Positions 20,904-30,719 of a DNA stretch of 64,000 bases are shown one piece after another. Under the pieces are notes generated by a model. The model was not told the DNA's origin. It worked only from the letters and a program-made list of their open reading frames with translations, and ran no database searches. The position numbers were made by a program, and so were the translations under genes. Within the stretch, counting starts at the first letter, position 1; each line of letters begins with the position of its first letter. The stretch comes from Stenotrophomonas pavanii (GTDB lineage Bacteria; Pseudomonadota; Gammaproteobacteria; Xanthomonadales; Xanthomonadaceae): NCBI RefSeq assembly GCF_900101175.1, contig NZ_FNFQ01000001.1, positions 496,001 through 560,000 on the forward strand, written 5' to 3'.

Positions 20904-21791
20904 TCAAATGGCCTCGCCGAACGCCTTGGCCAGATTGCGGTAGGCCTTCTTCTGCGCCTCGTCGGTCGCCGCCGGCGCCACGATCTCGATTTCGACGATC
21001 TGGTCGCCCTCCGGGTTGCCCGGCAGGCCACGCCCGCGCAGGCGCAGCTTGCGGCCGGCATCCGAATCGGCCGGGATCTTCAGTTCCACCGCGCCGCCCA
21101 GGGTCGGCACGCTGATGCTGGTGCCCAGCGCGGCCTGCCACGGCGTGAGCGGCAGCGTATAGAGGATGTTGCGGCCATCGACTTCGAACTGCGGGTGCGC
21201 GGCGTACTCCACCTCCAGCAGAAGGTTGCCGCCATGGTTGCCCTGCCCGGCCAGGCGGATCACCTGGCCCGGGCGGATGCCCTTGGGCACGCGCACGTCC
21301 AGCTGCTTGCCGTTGACGGTGATGCGCAGGCTGTCGCCGTTGTAGGCCGCTTCCAGCGGCACCGACAGCTTGGCGCGGGTGTCGCGGTTGGGCGCGTGGC
21401 CCTGGCTGCTGAAGCCCGGGCCCGGGCCGGCACCGCCGCGCTGGCGCGCGAACAGGCTTTCGAAGAAGTCGCTGAAGCCGCCGTTGGCGCCACCGCCACC
21501 GAACACTTCCTCGAAATTGAAGCCTCCGGCACCGCCGTAGTTCGGCGGCACGTTGAACTCCTCGCCCGGCCGATAGCCCTGTGCGCGCAGCTGGTCGTAG
21601 GCCGCGCGCTTTTCCGGATCGCGCAGTGCCTCATAGGCCTCGTTGACCGCCTTGAACTTGTCCTCGGCCCCGGCCTCCTTGCTGACGTCCGGGTGGTACT
21701 TGCGTGCCAGCCGGCGGTAGGCGGTCTTGATCTCCGCCTCGCCCGCGCTCGGTTCCACCCCCAGGGTGGCGTAGTAATCCTTGAATTCCAT
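20904..21791 (-). CDS. cbpA: DnaJ-class co-chaperone CbpA
   Basis: The product is 295 aa. The J domain (1-65) has the HPD triad at residues 33-35, which stimulates DnaK ATPase. A Gly/Phe-rich linker (GGAGGFNFEEVFGGGG region) leads to the C-terminal substrate-binding beta domains. There is no CxxCxGxG zinc finger, so it is CbpA (class II) rather than DnaJ. The ATG at 21791 opens straight into MEFKDYYATLGV. It is a single gene, convergent with pilH. Confidence 0.94.
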   Translation of the reverse strand: MEFKDYYATLGVEPSAGEAEIKTAYRRLARKYHPDVSKEAGAEDKFKAVNEAYEALRDPEKRAAYDQLRAQGYRPGEEFNVPPNYGGAGGFNFEEVFGGGGANGGFSDFFESLFARQRGGAGPGPGFSSQGHAPNRDTRAKLSVPLEAAYNGDSLRITVNGKQLDVRVPKGIRPGQVIRLAGQGNHGGNLLLEVEYAAHPQFEVDGRNILYTLPLTPWQAALGTSISVPTLGGAVELKIPADSDAGRKLRLRGRGLPGNPEGDQIVEIEIVAPAATDEAQKKAYRNLAKAFGEAI

Positions 21792-22053
21792 CCAGCTACC
21801 TCGATTCGCTTCGGCCGCGCCGGTGGCGCCGCCCCGGGTTCATTCTACGCGCCGGCGATGCTACGCCGCCCCTCGTGCGGCCCCGGTGAGGCCGACTGAT
21901 CCTGCGCAATGCCGCTGCCCTGCCGATGCACCACGCTAGGGCTGGAAGCCCCCGCCACGAGGCCTGAAGATGGGGCCTGCACACCGGGTTTCCAATGTCT
22001 TGACGCCCCTGTCCCATCCGGCCCACTAGCCTGCCCCCAGCAAGGAGTTCACC

Positions 22054-22536
22054 ATGACCATCCATGTCGGCGACCGCATTCCGGAAGTGACCCTCAAGCG
22101 CATCCGCGAGGGCATCGAAACGCTTGATACGCATTCGCTGTTCGACGCCCGCAAGGTCGTGCTGTTTGCGGTGCCCGGCGCGTTCACGCCCACCTGCTCG
22201 GCCCGCCACCTGCCCGGCTACGTCGAAAAATTCGAGGCCTTCCGCCAGCGCGGCATCGATGTCTACTGCATGGCGGTCAACGACCCGTTCGTGATGAAAG
22301 CCTGGGCAGCCGACCAGAAGGTGCCCGACGGCCTGCTGATGCTGTCCGACGGCAATGCCGAGCTGACCCGCGCATTGGGCCTGGAGCTCGATGCCAGCGC
22401 CTCGGGCATGGGCATCCGCTCGCGGCGCTTCGCGCTGTACGTGGTCGATGGCGTGGTGCGCGCCGCCTGGATCGAACAGCCCGGCCAGTTCGAGATGTCG
22501 TCCGCCGAATACGTACTTGAACACCTGCCCACCTGA
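22054..22536 (+). CDS. Peroxiredoxin (Prx5/AhpE-like, 1-Cys or atypical)
   Basis: This 160-aa redoxin-fold protein reduces peroxides. The peroxidatic Cys48 lies in PGAFTPTCSARHLPG, the Prx5 signature. CMAVNDPFVMKAW and the RRFALYVVDG segment also fit that family. AAGGAG precedes the ATG at 22054 with good spacing. The ferritin-like gene begins 29 bp downstream, giving an oxidative-stress/iron-handling pair that is probably co-transcribed. Confidence 0.93.
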   Translation: MTIHVGDRIPEVTLKRIREGIETLDTHSLFDARKVVLFAVPGAFTPTCSARHLPGYVEKFEAFRQRGIDVYCMAVNDPFVMKAWAADQKVPDGLLMLSDGNAELTRALGLELDASASGMGIRSRRFALYVVDGVVRAAWIEQPGQFEMSSAEYVLEHLPT

Positions 22537-22565
22537 CCCCCCATTGCAAAAGGAAACGGCCAGCC

Positions 22566-23141
22566 ATGTCCAGCAAGCCAGCCAAAGCCAGCAAGCCCGC
22601 CGCCGGGATTCCCGGCATCAGTGACCGCCAGACCCTGCGCGAGCGTGCTCGGCACAACATCGAAGACGGCGCGATCACCGACAGCTACAGCGCCGACCGC
22701 AAGGTCGTGATCAAGCTGCTCAACGATGCCCTGGCCACCGAGTACGTGTGCGTGCTCCGCTACTACCGGCACTATTTCATGGCCAAGGGCATGCTGGCCG
22801 ACGCGGTCAAGGCCGAGTTCCTGGAGCATGCGCAGCAGGAGCAGGCGCACGCCGGCAAGCTGGCCGAGCGCATCGTGCAGCTTGGCGGCGAGCCGGACTT
22901 CAATCCGGACACGCTGACCGCGCGCTCGCACGCCGAGTACAAGGAAGGCAGCGACCTGCGCGACATGGTGCGCGAGAACCTGGTCGCCGAGCGGATCGCC
23001 ATCGACAGCTACCGCGAGATGATCAACTTCATCGGCGACCGCGATACCACCACCAAGCGCATCCTTGAAGAGATCCTGGCGCAGGAGGAAGAACACGCCG
23101 ACGAGTTCGCCGACCTGCTGGAAGGGTGGATCGGGGAATAG
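22566..23141 (+). CDS. Ferritin-like (bacterioferritin/Dps-like) iron-binding protein
   Basis: The product is 191 aa. After a Lys/Ala-rich tail of about 20 residues comes a four-helix ferritin-like domain. The diiron-type ligands are visible as Glu59 (ATEYV), the QEQAH motif (Glu92, His95), the later ENLVAERIAI and the EEEHADEF motif. It lacks clear haem-ligand evidence, so it may be a bacterioferritin-like or Dps-like protein. It likely oxidises and stores iron, consistent with the adjacent peroxiredoxin. It is convergent with pbpC. Confidence 0.88.
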   Translation: MSSKPAKASKPAAGIPGISDRQTLRERARHNIEDGAITDSYSADRKVVIKLLNDALATEYVCVLRYYRHYFMAKGMLADAVKAEFLEHAQQEQAHAGKLAERIVQLGGEPDFNPDTLTARSHAEYKEGSDLRDMVRENLVAERIAIDSYREMINFIGDRDTTTKRILEEILAQEEEHADEFADLLEGWIGE

Positions 23142-23157
23142 CGGCGCGGCGCTCCCT

Positions 23158-23222
23158 GTAGAGCCGAGCCCATGCCCGGCTGCACAACGGCGTGGCCGGC
23201 CCCGACCAGGGCCGGCACCTAC
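23158..23222. repeat. REP-like repeat of the GTAGAGCCGAGC family
   Basis: GTAGAGCCGAGCCCATGCCCGGC is followed by a GGCCGGCCCC...GGGCCGGC palindrome ending in CACCTACC. Related sequences occur at 40662-40725 and 60747-60780. It overlaps the pbpC stop codon. Confidence 0.65.
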
Positions 23223-25600
23223 CGGAGGACGTTGAACCTGACCTGCGTCCACGCGCCGTCGGCCGCCAGCGCGGTCAGGGTATGTGCGCCCGGCTCGGCG
23301 AACTCGCGCTGCATCAACTGCGCGCCGTGGGTCTGCGCGATCCAGCGGCCATCCAGCAACCAGTCCACGGCCTGCTCGCTGCCCAGCGCGCGCAGCTGCA
23401 GGCGCACCCCGTGTTCGGCATTCGGCGCGCGCGCCAGCGTCGCGCCGTCATTGAGCCCGTCCACGTGCAGCGCCACGCTGGCCTCGCGGCCGTCGTCGCG
23501 GCAGTCCGGTGACAGCGCCGGCAGCTGTGACGCCTCGCGCGTGGCCCTGGACAACCACGGCGAGAGCAGTGCCGGCCAGCGTGCAATCTCGCGCGCCACT
23601 TCCTCATGCGGAAGACGGCAGTCAGCGGACACGCGCAGGCCGGTCCGCGCATCGGCCAGGTAGCGCTGCCGGCCCGGTTGCCACCGCCGCGCCTCGCGCT
23701 CGGGGAAGGTCGGCGGTGCTGCGCCTTCCAACAGATAGGCCGACATCCGCCGCTGGCAGAGTGCCGCCGGCAGGCCCTCGGCACGTTCGCCGGTGGGCCA
23801 GCAGACATCCTCCTGGCTGACGCTGGCCGGCATCGGCGCGGCCGCCGAGTCACCCCGCTGGCGCGGCAGGCTGTCCACCACTTCGAACATCAGCGGCAGC
23901 GCGGTGACCGCGCCGTACTGGCCCGGCAAGGGTGTGCCGTCCGGCCGGCCCACCCACACGCCCACGGTGTAGTGGCGGGTACTGCCGATCGCCCACGCAT
24001 CGCGATAGCCATAGCTGGTACCGGTCTTCCAGGCCACGCGTGGGCGGCCACCGACATCGAACGTCCCTGCGCTGTATCCCGGGCGCGGGTTCGATTCCAG
24101 CATCTCGCGCACGATCCAGCTGGCACCCGGCGAGGCCAGGCGCCGCTCGATCATCGGCTCGTCGTCGGTGTAACGCACGCGGCCGGCAATGCCGTTGCGG
24201 TTGAGCGCGGCGAACGCGCCGACCAGGTCTTCCAGGCGTGCGCCGGTTCCGCCCAGGATCAGCGACAGATTGGGCGTACTGCCGGGCGGGAAGCGCAGCT
24301 GGATGCCCGCGTGCGACAGGCGTGCGGCGAAGCGCGCGGCGCCGACCCGCTGCAGCAGGTCAACCGAGGGCACGTTCAGTGACAACCGCAACGCGCTGGA
24401 CGCGCCGATCGGGCCATTGAAGGCCATGTCGAAGTTGCCGGGGCGATAGCTGCCGAAACTCTGCGGCGCGTCGACCAGCAGGCTTTCCGAATGGATCAGG
24501 CCATCGTCCAGCGCCATGGCATACAGGAACGGCTTGAGCGTCGAGCCCGGCGACCGCCAGGCCTGCACCATGTCCACGTGGCCCAGCCGCTGGCGGTCAC
24601 CGAACGCCAGCGTGCCGACATAGGCACGCGCCTGCAGGGTCTGGTTGTCGACCACCAGCAGGGCCGCCGAGGTACGCTCGGGCAGCGTCGAGAAATAGCT
24701 GGCCACGCGCTCTTCCAGCGTGCGCTGCAACCCGACGTCGATGCTGCTCTGGATGCGTGCCTGGCCTGGATGGGCCGAGTGCAGGCGCTGTGCCAGCAAC
24801 GCGGCATGCAGCGGCGGCCGCAGCGAGCGTGCGACCACGTTCTCGATGCGCGCATCTTCCACGTCTTCCGCCGTCCACGCGCCCAGTTCGGCCATGCGGG
24901 ACAGCACCTTGTCGCGCGCCTTCTGCGCTGCTTCCGGATGGCGGTCCGGGCGCAGCCGGCTCGGCGCCTGCGGCAGCACTGCCAGCAACGCGGCCTCGGC
25001 ATGTGACAGCTGCGCCGCCGGCTTGCCCAGATAGGCCCAGCTGGCGGCCTCCACACCCTCGATGGTGCCGCCGTAGGGCGCGCGCTCCAGATACAGGGCC
25101 AGGATCTGCGGCTTGCTCAGGTGCACTTCCAGCTGCAGCGCGCGCAGCATCTGCTTGAGCTTGCCCCACGGCGTGCGTGAGTGCGGGTCGAGGATGCGTG
25201 CCACCTGCATGGTCAGGGTCGAGCCACCGGAAACGATGCGGCCCCCACGCAGCAGCTGGCCGCCGGCACGCACGATCGCCACCGGGTTGATGCCCGGATG
25301 GCGCCAGAACCAGCGGTCTTCGTAGGTCAGCAACGCCTGCAGGTACAGCGGCGAAACGCTGTCGATCGAGGCCGGATAGCGCCACACGCCCTCGGCATCG
25401 GCGAACGCACGCAGTGGCGTGCCGTCGGCAGCCACCACCAGGGTGCTGGTATCGCGTTGTTTCGGCAGCGGCGGTGGGAAGGCGAAATCCAGCACCAGCA
25501 GCAGCGCCAGCGTGGCGGCCGTGCCCCAGCGCAGCCATGGCCACAGCGGCCGCAACCGGCGGCGCAGCGCCGCCAGCCGGGTCGTCATCGTGTTCTTCAT
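23219..25600 (-). CDS. pbpC: Penicillin-binding protein 1C
   Basis: This 793-aa bifunctional peptidoglycan synthase has an N-terminal TM helix at about 24-42. The GT51 glycosyltransferase has catalytic Glu94 (TYEDRWFWRHPGINP) and GGSTLTMQ. The transpeptidase has SxxK at Ser353 (GSTLKPF), SLN, and KTGTSYG. The C-terminal ~90 residues form the BiPBP_C domain found in PBP1C. A start at ATG 25600 is preferred (ATG 25588 is possible). It lies 49 bp downstream of the alpha-2-macroglobulin gene, the conserved yfhM-pbpC pairing: the macroglobulin is thought to trap proteases when the wall is breached and PBP1C to repair it. Confidence 0.96.
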   Translation of the reverse strand: MKNTMTTRLAALRRRLRPLWPWLRWGTAATLALLLVLDFAFPPPLPKQRDTSTLVVAADGTPLRAFADAEGVWRYPASIDSVSPLYLQALLTYEDRWFWRHPGINPVAIVRAGGQLLRGGRIVSGGSTLTMQVARILDPHSRTPWGKLKQMLRALQLEVHLSKPQILALYLERAPYGGTIEGVEAASWAYLGKPAAQLSHAEAALLAVLPQAPSRLRPDRHPEAAQKARDKVLSRMAELGAWTAEDVEDARIENVVARSLRPPLHAALLAQRLHSAHPGQARIQSSIDVGLQRTLEERVASYFSTLPERTSAALLVVDNQTLQARAYVGTLAFGDRQRLGHVDMVQAWRSPGSTLKPFLYAMALDDGLIHSESLLVDAPQSFGSYRPGNFDMAFNGPIGASSALRLSLNVPSVDLLQRVGAARFAARLSHAGIQLRFPPGSTPNLSLILGGTGARLEDLVGAFAALNRNGIAGRVRYTDDEPMIERRLASPGASWIVREMLESNPRPGYSAGTFDVGGRPRVAWKTGTSYGYRDAWAIGSTRHYTVGVWVGRPDGTPLPGQYGAVTALPLMFEVVDSLPRQRGDSAAAPMPASVSQEDVCWPTGERAEGLPAALCQRRMSAYLLEGAAPPTFPEREARRWQPGRQRYLADARTGLRVSADCRLPHEEVAREIARWPALLSPWLSRATREASQLPALSPDCRDDGREASVALHVDGLNDGATLARAPNAEHGVRLQLRALGSEQAVDWLLDGRWIAQTHGAQLMQREFAEPGAHTLTALAADGAWTQVRFNVLR

Positions 25601-25649
25601 TGCAGGTTGCCAGCAGGACGGGCCGCGCCGCCGCGGCCCGTCCGCGCGG

Positions 25650-28600
25650 TCACGGCTGTACCACCGTGATCGTGGTCGGGTTGCTGCGGCCCACCCCACG
25701 CAGCTGCGGCCGGTACATGTCCTCCACCAGCGGCGGCGGCACCGAGTAGGTTCCCGGCGTCACCGCGCGTACCAGGTAGAACACGTTGGCCTTGCTGCCA
25801 CGCGAGAGCTTCAGCGCGGCCACATAGCGGTCATCGCGGAACTCCTCGTGCTTGGTGTCGGCGGCCTCACCACGGTCGCTGATGGTGATGCCATCGACCA
25901 CCACGTCGGCCCACTGCTTGGCGTCGCCCAGGTTGAAGTTCTCGATTTCCAGGCCCGCCGGCAGCAGGTCGGTCAGCAGCGCATCGGGCATCGTGGTGTC
26001 CGCAGTCACTGTGACGCGCACGATCAGCGCTTCGCCTTCCTTCAGCGGCCGCGGCGACCACGGCTTGCCATCGGTGCCGTAGTAGCTGCGCTCGACGCCA
26101 AGCACGCTGTTGTCCGGTGCGGGTGCGCTGCGCGGAATGCCGGCCACATCGATGCTGGCGAACATCGGCGGCTGGCCCTGCGGGGTGAAGCGCACGCCGC
26201 TGGCCAGTTCGCTGGCGCTGAAGTTGCGGCCGAACAGCTTGCGCTCGCCGATGGCTTCGGTGTTGCCACCGATCACCAGCTCACCGGCCACCAGCGCCTT
26301 CTGGTTGGCAGCGAGCGCCTTGCCGAGACGTGCAATCGCCACCTGTTCCTGCGTGCTCAGCCACATCCAGCCGGCGTTGCGGCGCGCATCCAGGCCACGG
26401 CCAAGATCGACCGCACGCGCATCCCAGGCCGGCTTGGCCAGCTTGTTCTCGTGGGTCAGCGCGATCATCAGCGCGTCATCGCGGATGGCGCTGCCGTAGT
26501 CGCCGAAGTACGACGGGCGTTCGCTGCTGGACTTGGCGAAGGCCGCCGCCAGCGCGGCCTGGCCACGCTTGGCATCGCCCTGCAACGACAGCGCCACGCC
26601 CAGATGGACCAGCGACAGGCCGCCAACCGCCTTGCTGCGCTCGTTGTCATACAGCGTGCGCAGGGTGCCCAGCGGCGCACGGTTGACCCGGGCCAGCACG
26701 TAGCCCGAATACGCCTGGTTGGCAAACTTCAGCTTCTCGCGATCCTCCTGGCCATAGAACTGGTTGCCGCCGGACAGCAGATCCTCGCTGAGCCGGTTGA
26801 GCGCCTTCTGCAGCACGTTGTCGGGCACCGCAAAACCGGCGTCCTTGGCATCGAGCAGGAACTCGGTGATGTACGGGGTCAGCCACGGGTTCACGTAGCC
26901 GTCGTCACCCCACATCGAGAAGTTGCCATTGGCCACCTGCATCGACGCCAGGCGACCGAACGCACCCTCCATGCGCTCGCGGCGGGTCTTGGCATCCAGC
27001 CCGTCGGCGCCGAGCATCGACGAGGTGGCCTGGTCCAGGATCAGCGCGGCATAGCCCTTGCTGGTGGTCTGCTCGGCACAGCCATACGGGTAGTTCAGCG
27101 CGCCCTGCAGCGCGCTGGCGAACGGGATCGGCGGCAGCGGGCTGACCAGCAGGCGCGCATTCACCGACTCGGCCATCAGGCCATCGGTCAGGCTGTTGTC
27201 GAGGCTGACCGCGGCCAGCGGGTCAAGCGTACGCACCTGCGAACGCAGCACCTGCGGCCAGGCCGCGCGCACCGGCAGGTCATAACGGCGATCGGCCTTG
27301 AAGCCGTTGCCGTCCACCCGCACCCGCACCTTGGCCACGCTGTGGCCCTCGCGTGCCGACAGCGGGAAGCTCAGCGTGGTCTTGGCATCGGCATTCAACT
27401 GCACGCTGCGGCTGCCCTCGCCCAGGTTCAGCGGACCTTCGGTATCCACCTTCACGTTGAACTGGCCCGGCTTGCCGGTGAAGTTCTGCACATCCAGGGT
27501 CACGGTGCTGCGGTCACCCGGGGCGAGCACCCGCGGCATGCTGGCCTCGGCCAGGATCGGCGCGCGCACCACGGTCTCCACGTCGCGCTTGCCGTACTGG
27601 TCATCGCTGTAGACCAGTGCCGACACGCGCAGGGTGCCGTTGAAGTCCGGCACCTTCAGGCGGATGCGGGCATTGCCCTTGGCATCCAGCTGCACCGGGC
27701 CGGAGAACAGGTCCACGGTCTGTACGCGCGCGGTCGGGCGCTTGGCCTGCGGCAGCGCCTGCAAGGCCATGTCGCCGCCGAACTTGAGCTTGCCACTGCC
27801 GCCGTCGAAGCTCTCGATCACCCGGCTGTAGATGTCATAGGCGTCGATGCCGAGACGGCGCTGGGCAAAGAAGTGCGCGCCGGCATCGGGCACCGGGAAG
27901 CGGGTGATGTTGAGGATGCCCACGTCCACCGCCGAGACGGTGACATGCGCCGTCTTGCCGGCCAGCTGCGGCGCGCTGACCGTCACCGGCAGGTCCTGCT
28001 CCGGGCGCATCTGCTTGGGCGCGACCAGGCCGACGGCCACGGTGCGGCCCTTGCGGTCCATCGGCACGTGCACCACGCCCACGGCACGGGCCGGGGTGAT
28101 CTTGCTCGGCGCACTGCCGCCACGGAACACCAGCGCGGTGATGTAGACGTCGTGCCGCTCCCAGTCGGCGGTGACCGGGATCTTGAAGGTCGAACCCGGC
28201 TTGGCGTCGATGTCCTGCACGTACAGCATGCGGTCGGTCTCGACCATCAGGATGCCCTTGCCGGCGTGCGGCGGGGTCACCGTCACTTCCAGGGTGTCCC
28301 CGGCCTTGTAGCCGGTCTTGTCCAGGCCCAGCTTGATCTTGTCCGGGCGCGCGTCCAGGCCACGGTTGTCATCGCCCCAGCTCCAGCCGGCGCGGAACGG
28401 GTAGCGGCTGGTCAGGCCGGTGGACGGATCGAACACGTCCACCCGGTACTCGCCCCACTCCACCGGGAAATCGAAGGCGACCGCACTGCTGCCGGCATCG
28501 ACGGTACGGGTTTCCTTGTTCTCGAAACGGCGGGTGAAATCGTAATCCCAGCGGTTGTCGTTGAAGGTCCAGTGGTAGTCGCGCAGTTCCCGCACCAGGG

Positions 28601-30557
28601 TGATCTTCAGGCCCTTGGCTGGCTGCGGTGTGCCGGCGGCATCCACGCGCATCAGTTCGAAGCGTGCGTTGCCGTTGGAATCAGCACCATCGTCGGGGTT
28701 GAACAGCGGCCGCACGCCGACCAGCGCGTTGGCCGGCCACATCACCCGCTTCAGGGTACGGGTGACCGTGCGCCCGCCGGTTTCATACAGGCTGCCGGAC
28801 AGCACCACGGCGATCGGCGCCTTGGCCTTGGCCGCTTCTTCCGGCAACGCCACGTCCTCACGCAGCTGGCCGTTGGCCGGCAGCGTGGTATCGATCACGT
28901 CCTTGGCCTCGCGCGGCAGCTGCAGGGTCGGGTCACCGAAGAAATAGCCCGGCAGGCCCTCCACCGGCTGCTGTTCGGCAGCCACCGCCATGCGCGCGGT
29001 GAAGCGGTTGCCGTCGGCCGGCGCCCCGTACAGATAGGCGCCGTTGGCCTGCAGGCGCAGGTCCTCGCCCGGCTTCAGCGTCTTCTGCGCGCTGTCCAGG
29101 TCCAGCTTCATGCGCTCGGGCAGGAACTCCTCGATGCGCAGGGTCATGCCCTGGATCGCTTCCTTGCTGGCCGGGTCGGTGCGGAACTCGACCTGCCAGC
29201 GCCCGGTCGGCGCCTCGGCCGGGATGACCTGCTCGAAACTGATGTAGCCCTGCTCGCCCGGCTGCAGGCGGGTCTCGCGGAAGGTCTTGCCGTCGGGCTG
29301 CTTCAGGCGCAGGAACACCGGTTGCGCCTTGACCGGCTTGCCGTCGTTGTCGCGCAGCAGCGCGGACAGGCGCACGGTCTCGCCCGGGCGGTACAGGTCG
29401 CGGCCGGACCAGGCGTAGACGTCGAACCAGGCGTTGTCACGACCGGCCACGGCGAATTCGCTCAGGTCCAGCGCCGGCTGGTTGAACGGCAGGAAGCTGG
29501 TGTCCTTGCCGCTGCTGGCGACCAGCACGTGGGTGGCATCCAGGGTGTAGTTCAGCAGCGCATTGCCATTGCCGTCGGTGCTGCCCTTGAGCACCACCTC
29601 GCCCTTGGCGTCGAGCACGCGCAGGTCGATGCCCTTCAGCGGCGCGCCGTCCTTCAGGCCGGCGGTGTGCACGAACAGCTTGTCCTTGTAGGCACGGGTA
29701 TGCAGGCCGATGTCGCTGACCGAGAAGAACGCGGTATCGAACTCGCCTTCGTAGTCACCGGTGCGCTTGAGCAGGGCGAAGTACAGGCCCGGCTCCTGCA
29801 GTTCCTTGATGTCCTGGGTCGGCAGGTAGGTCAGCACCCGCTCGTTCTTCTTGCCGCCCAGGATGAAGCGGTTGACGTAGACCGGCTCGGCCAGCTTGTT
29901 GATCGGGCTGCGCTCGTAGTCGCTGCTCAGCTCCCAGCTGCCGCGGCGACCGCCGCGCTGGTACTGGCTGAAGAAGGTCGGCAGGTCCTTCTCGCGCACG
30001 CGCAGGAACTCGACGTCAACCTCCGGCACGTTCACCGAAACCACCGGCAGGCCACGGCTGTCCTTGGCCGGCAGTACGCTGCCCTGCGAGGCGAAGCCGA
30101 CCACCGGCTTCAGCTCGCCGCTGAACACCTTCTGCTTCAGTTCCTTGCCCAACCGGCTGCCGTCGGCGGCCAGCAGGTCCGGCGACACCACCAGGCTGAA
30201 CTCCTTGCCGGCCTCGACGAACGGGTAGCGCAGGGTCAGGCCGTCATCGGACAGGGTCCAGCTGCTGTCGTCGGTGCCGACCTTCTCCTCGAAGCGCACC
30301 AGCGTGTCGAAATCCTGGGTGCCGACCAGGGGGCGCGAGAACTCCAGCGCCAGCGACAGGCCGTCATTCTTCTGGTCCGGGTAGGCGCGCAGCAGGGTGA
30401 ATTCCTTCACCTGCTCGGCCTTGGTGGTGATGGCCTCGCCACTGGCCTTGGGCAGCTGCCCGCTGTCATTGCGACAGCCGGCCAGGCCCAGCAACAGGCC
30501 TCCTGCCAGTACGGCCGCCGCCCATCCCCACCGCTTCCGCCGTGCCGGACCGCTCAT
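25650..30557 (-). CDS. yfhM: Bacterial alpha-2-macroglobulin lipoprotein (YfhM-like)
   Basis: The product is 1635 aa. A lipoprotein signal ends in LLGLAGC, with Cys28 as the lipidation site, so it is anchored to a membrane facing the periplasm. Many MG (fibronectin-like) domains follow. A thioester motif GCAEQ sits at Cys1160, within a TED-like helical domain whose neighbouring segment reads WGDDGYVNPWLTPYITEFLL. Length matches E. coli YfhM (1653 aa). The thioester would bind attacking proteases covalently. The upstream gap (30558-30719) contains only repeats. It is operonic with pbpC. Confidence 0.95.
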   Translation of the reverse strand: MSGPARRKRWGWAAAVLAGGLLLGLAGCRNDSGQLPKASGEAITTKAEQVKEFTLLRAYPDQKNDGLSLALEFSRPLVGTQDFDTLVRFEEKVGTDDSSWTLSDDGLTLRYPFVEAGKEFSLVVSPDLLAADGSRLGKELKQKVFSGELKPVVGFASQGSVLPAKDSRGLPVVSVNVPEVDVEFLRVREKDLPTFFSQYQRGGRRGSWELSSDYERSPINKLAEPVYVNRFILGGKKNERVLTYLPTQDIKELQEPGLYFALLKRTGDYEGEFDTAFFSVSDIGLHTRAYKDKLFVHTAGLKDGAPLKGIDLRVLDAKGEVVLKGSTDGNGNALLNYTLDATHVLVASSGKDTSFLPFNQPALDLSEFAVAGRDNAWFDVYAWSGRDLYRPGETVRLSALLRDNDGKPVKAQPVFLRLKQPDGKTFRETRLQPGEQGYISFEQVIPAEAPTGRWQVEFRTDPASKEAIQGMTLRIEEFLPERMKLDLDSAQKTLKPGEDLRLQANGAYLYGAPADGNRFTARMAVAAEQQPVEGLPGYFFGDPTLQLPREAKDVIDTTLPANGQLREDVALPEEAAKAKAPIAVVLSGSLYETGGRTVTRTLKRVMWPANALVGVRPLFNPDDGADSNGNARFELMRVDAAGTPQPAKGLKITLVRELRDYHWTFNDNRWDYDFTRRFENKETRTVDAGSSAVAFDFPVEWGEYRVDVFDPSTGLTSRYPFRAGWSWGDDNRGLDARPDKIKLGLDKTGYKAGDTLEVTVTPPHAGKGILMVETDRMLYVQDIDAKPGSTFKIPVTADWERHDVYITALVFRGGSAPSKITPARAVGVVHVPMDRKGRTVAVGLVAPKQMRPEQDLPVTVSAPQLAGKTAHVTVSAVDVGILNITRFPVPDAGAHFFAQRRLGIDAYDIYSRVIESFDGGSGKLKFGGDMALQALPQAKRPTARVQTVDLFSGPVQLDAKGNARIRLKVPDFNGTLRVSALVYSDDQYGKRDVETVVRAPILAEASMPRVLAPGDRSTVTLDVQNFTGKPGQFNVKVDTEGPLNLGEGSRSVQLNADAKTTLSFPLSAREGHSVAKVRVRVDGNGFKADRRYDLPVRAAWPQVLRSQVRTLDPLAAVSLDNSLTDGLMAESVNARLLVSPLPPIPFASALQGALNYPYGCAEQTTSKGYAALILDQATSSMLGADGLDAKTRRERMEGAFGRLASMQVANGNFSMWGDDGYVNPWLTPYITEFLLDAKDAGFAVPDNVLQKALNRLSEDLLSGGNQFYGQEDREKLKFANQAYSGYVLARVNRAPLGTLRTLYDNERSKAVGGLSLVHLGVALSLQGDAKRGQAALAAAFAKSSSERPSYFGDYGSAIRDDALMIALTHENKLAKPAWDARAVDLGRGLDARRNAGWMWLSTQEQVAIARLGKALAANQKALVAGELVIGGNTEAIGERKLFGRNFSASELASGVRFTPQGQPPMFASIDVAGIPRSAPAPDNSVLGVERSYYGTDGKPWSPRPLKEGEALIVRVTVTADTTMPDALLTDLLPAGLEIENFNLGDAKQWADVVVDGITISDRGEAADTKHEEFRDDRYVAALKLSRGSKANVFYLVRAVTPGTYSVPPPLVEDMYRPQLRGVGRSNPTTITVVQP

Positions 30558-30639
30558 GTCGTCACTCCTTGATCGAGGCGGCCATTATAGGCAGGCCACG
30601 TCAAGGTGTTGACGCGAATTCGGCAATCGCCCCAAGTGC

Positions 30640-30712
30640 GGGAAGTGCCGGCGCCGGCCGGCAACCGGCATGGCAGGTTGGATGGAATTGCCGGCCAGCG
30701 GCCGGCACTACC
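30640..30712. repeat. SMAG/REP inverted pair
   Basis: GGAAGTGCCGGCGCCGGCCGGC (a degenerate header) faces TTGCCGGCCAGCGGCCGGCACTACC. The pair lies between prpD's 3' end and the start of the alpha-2-macroglobulin gene, in a 162-bp gap with no gene. Confidence 0.8.
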
Positions 30713-30719
30713 GATCGCC

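Noticed and set aside
25419..30572. 1717-aa open frame on the plus strand opposite the alpha-2-macroglobulin gene
   Set aside because: Low-complexity His/Gln/Arg/Gly translation, exact antisense of a well-supported gene in high-GC DNA. No domain or ribosome-binding site.
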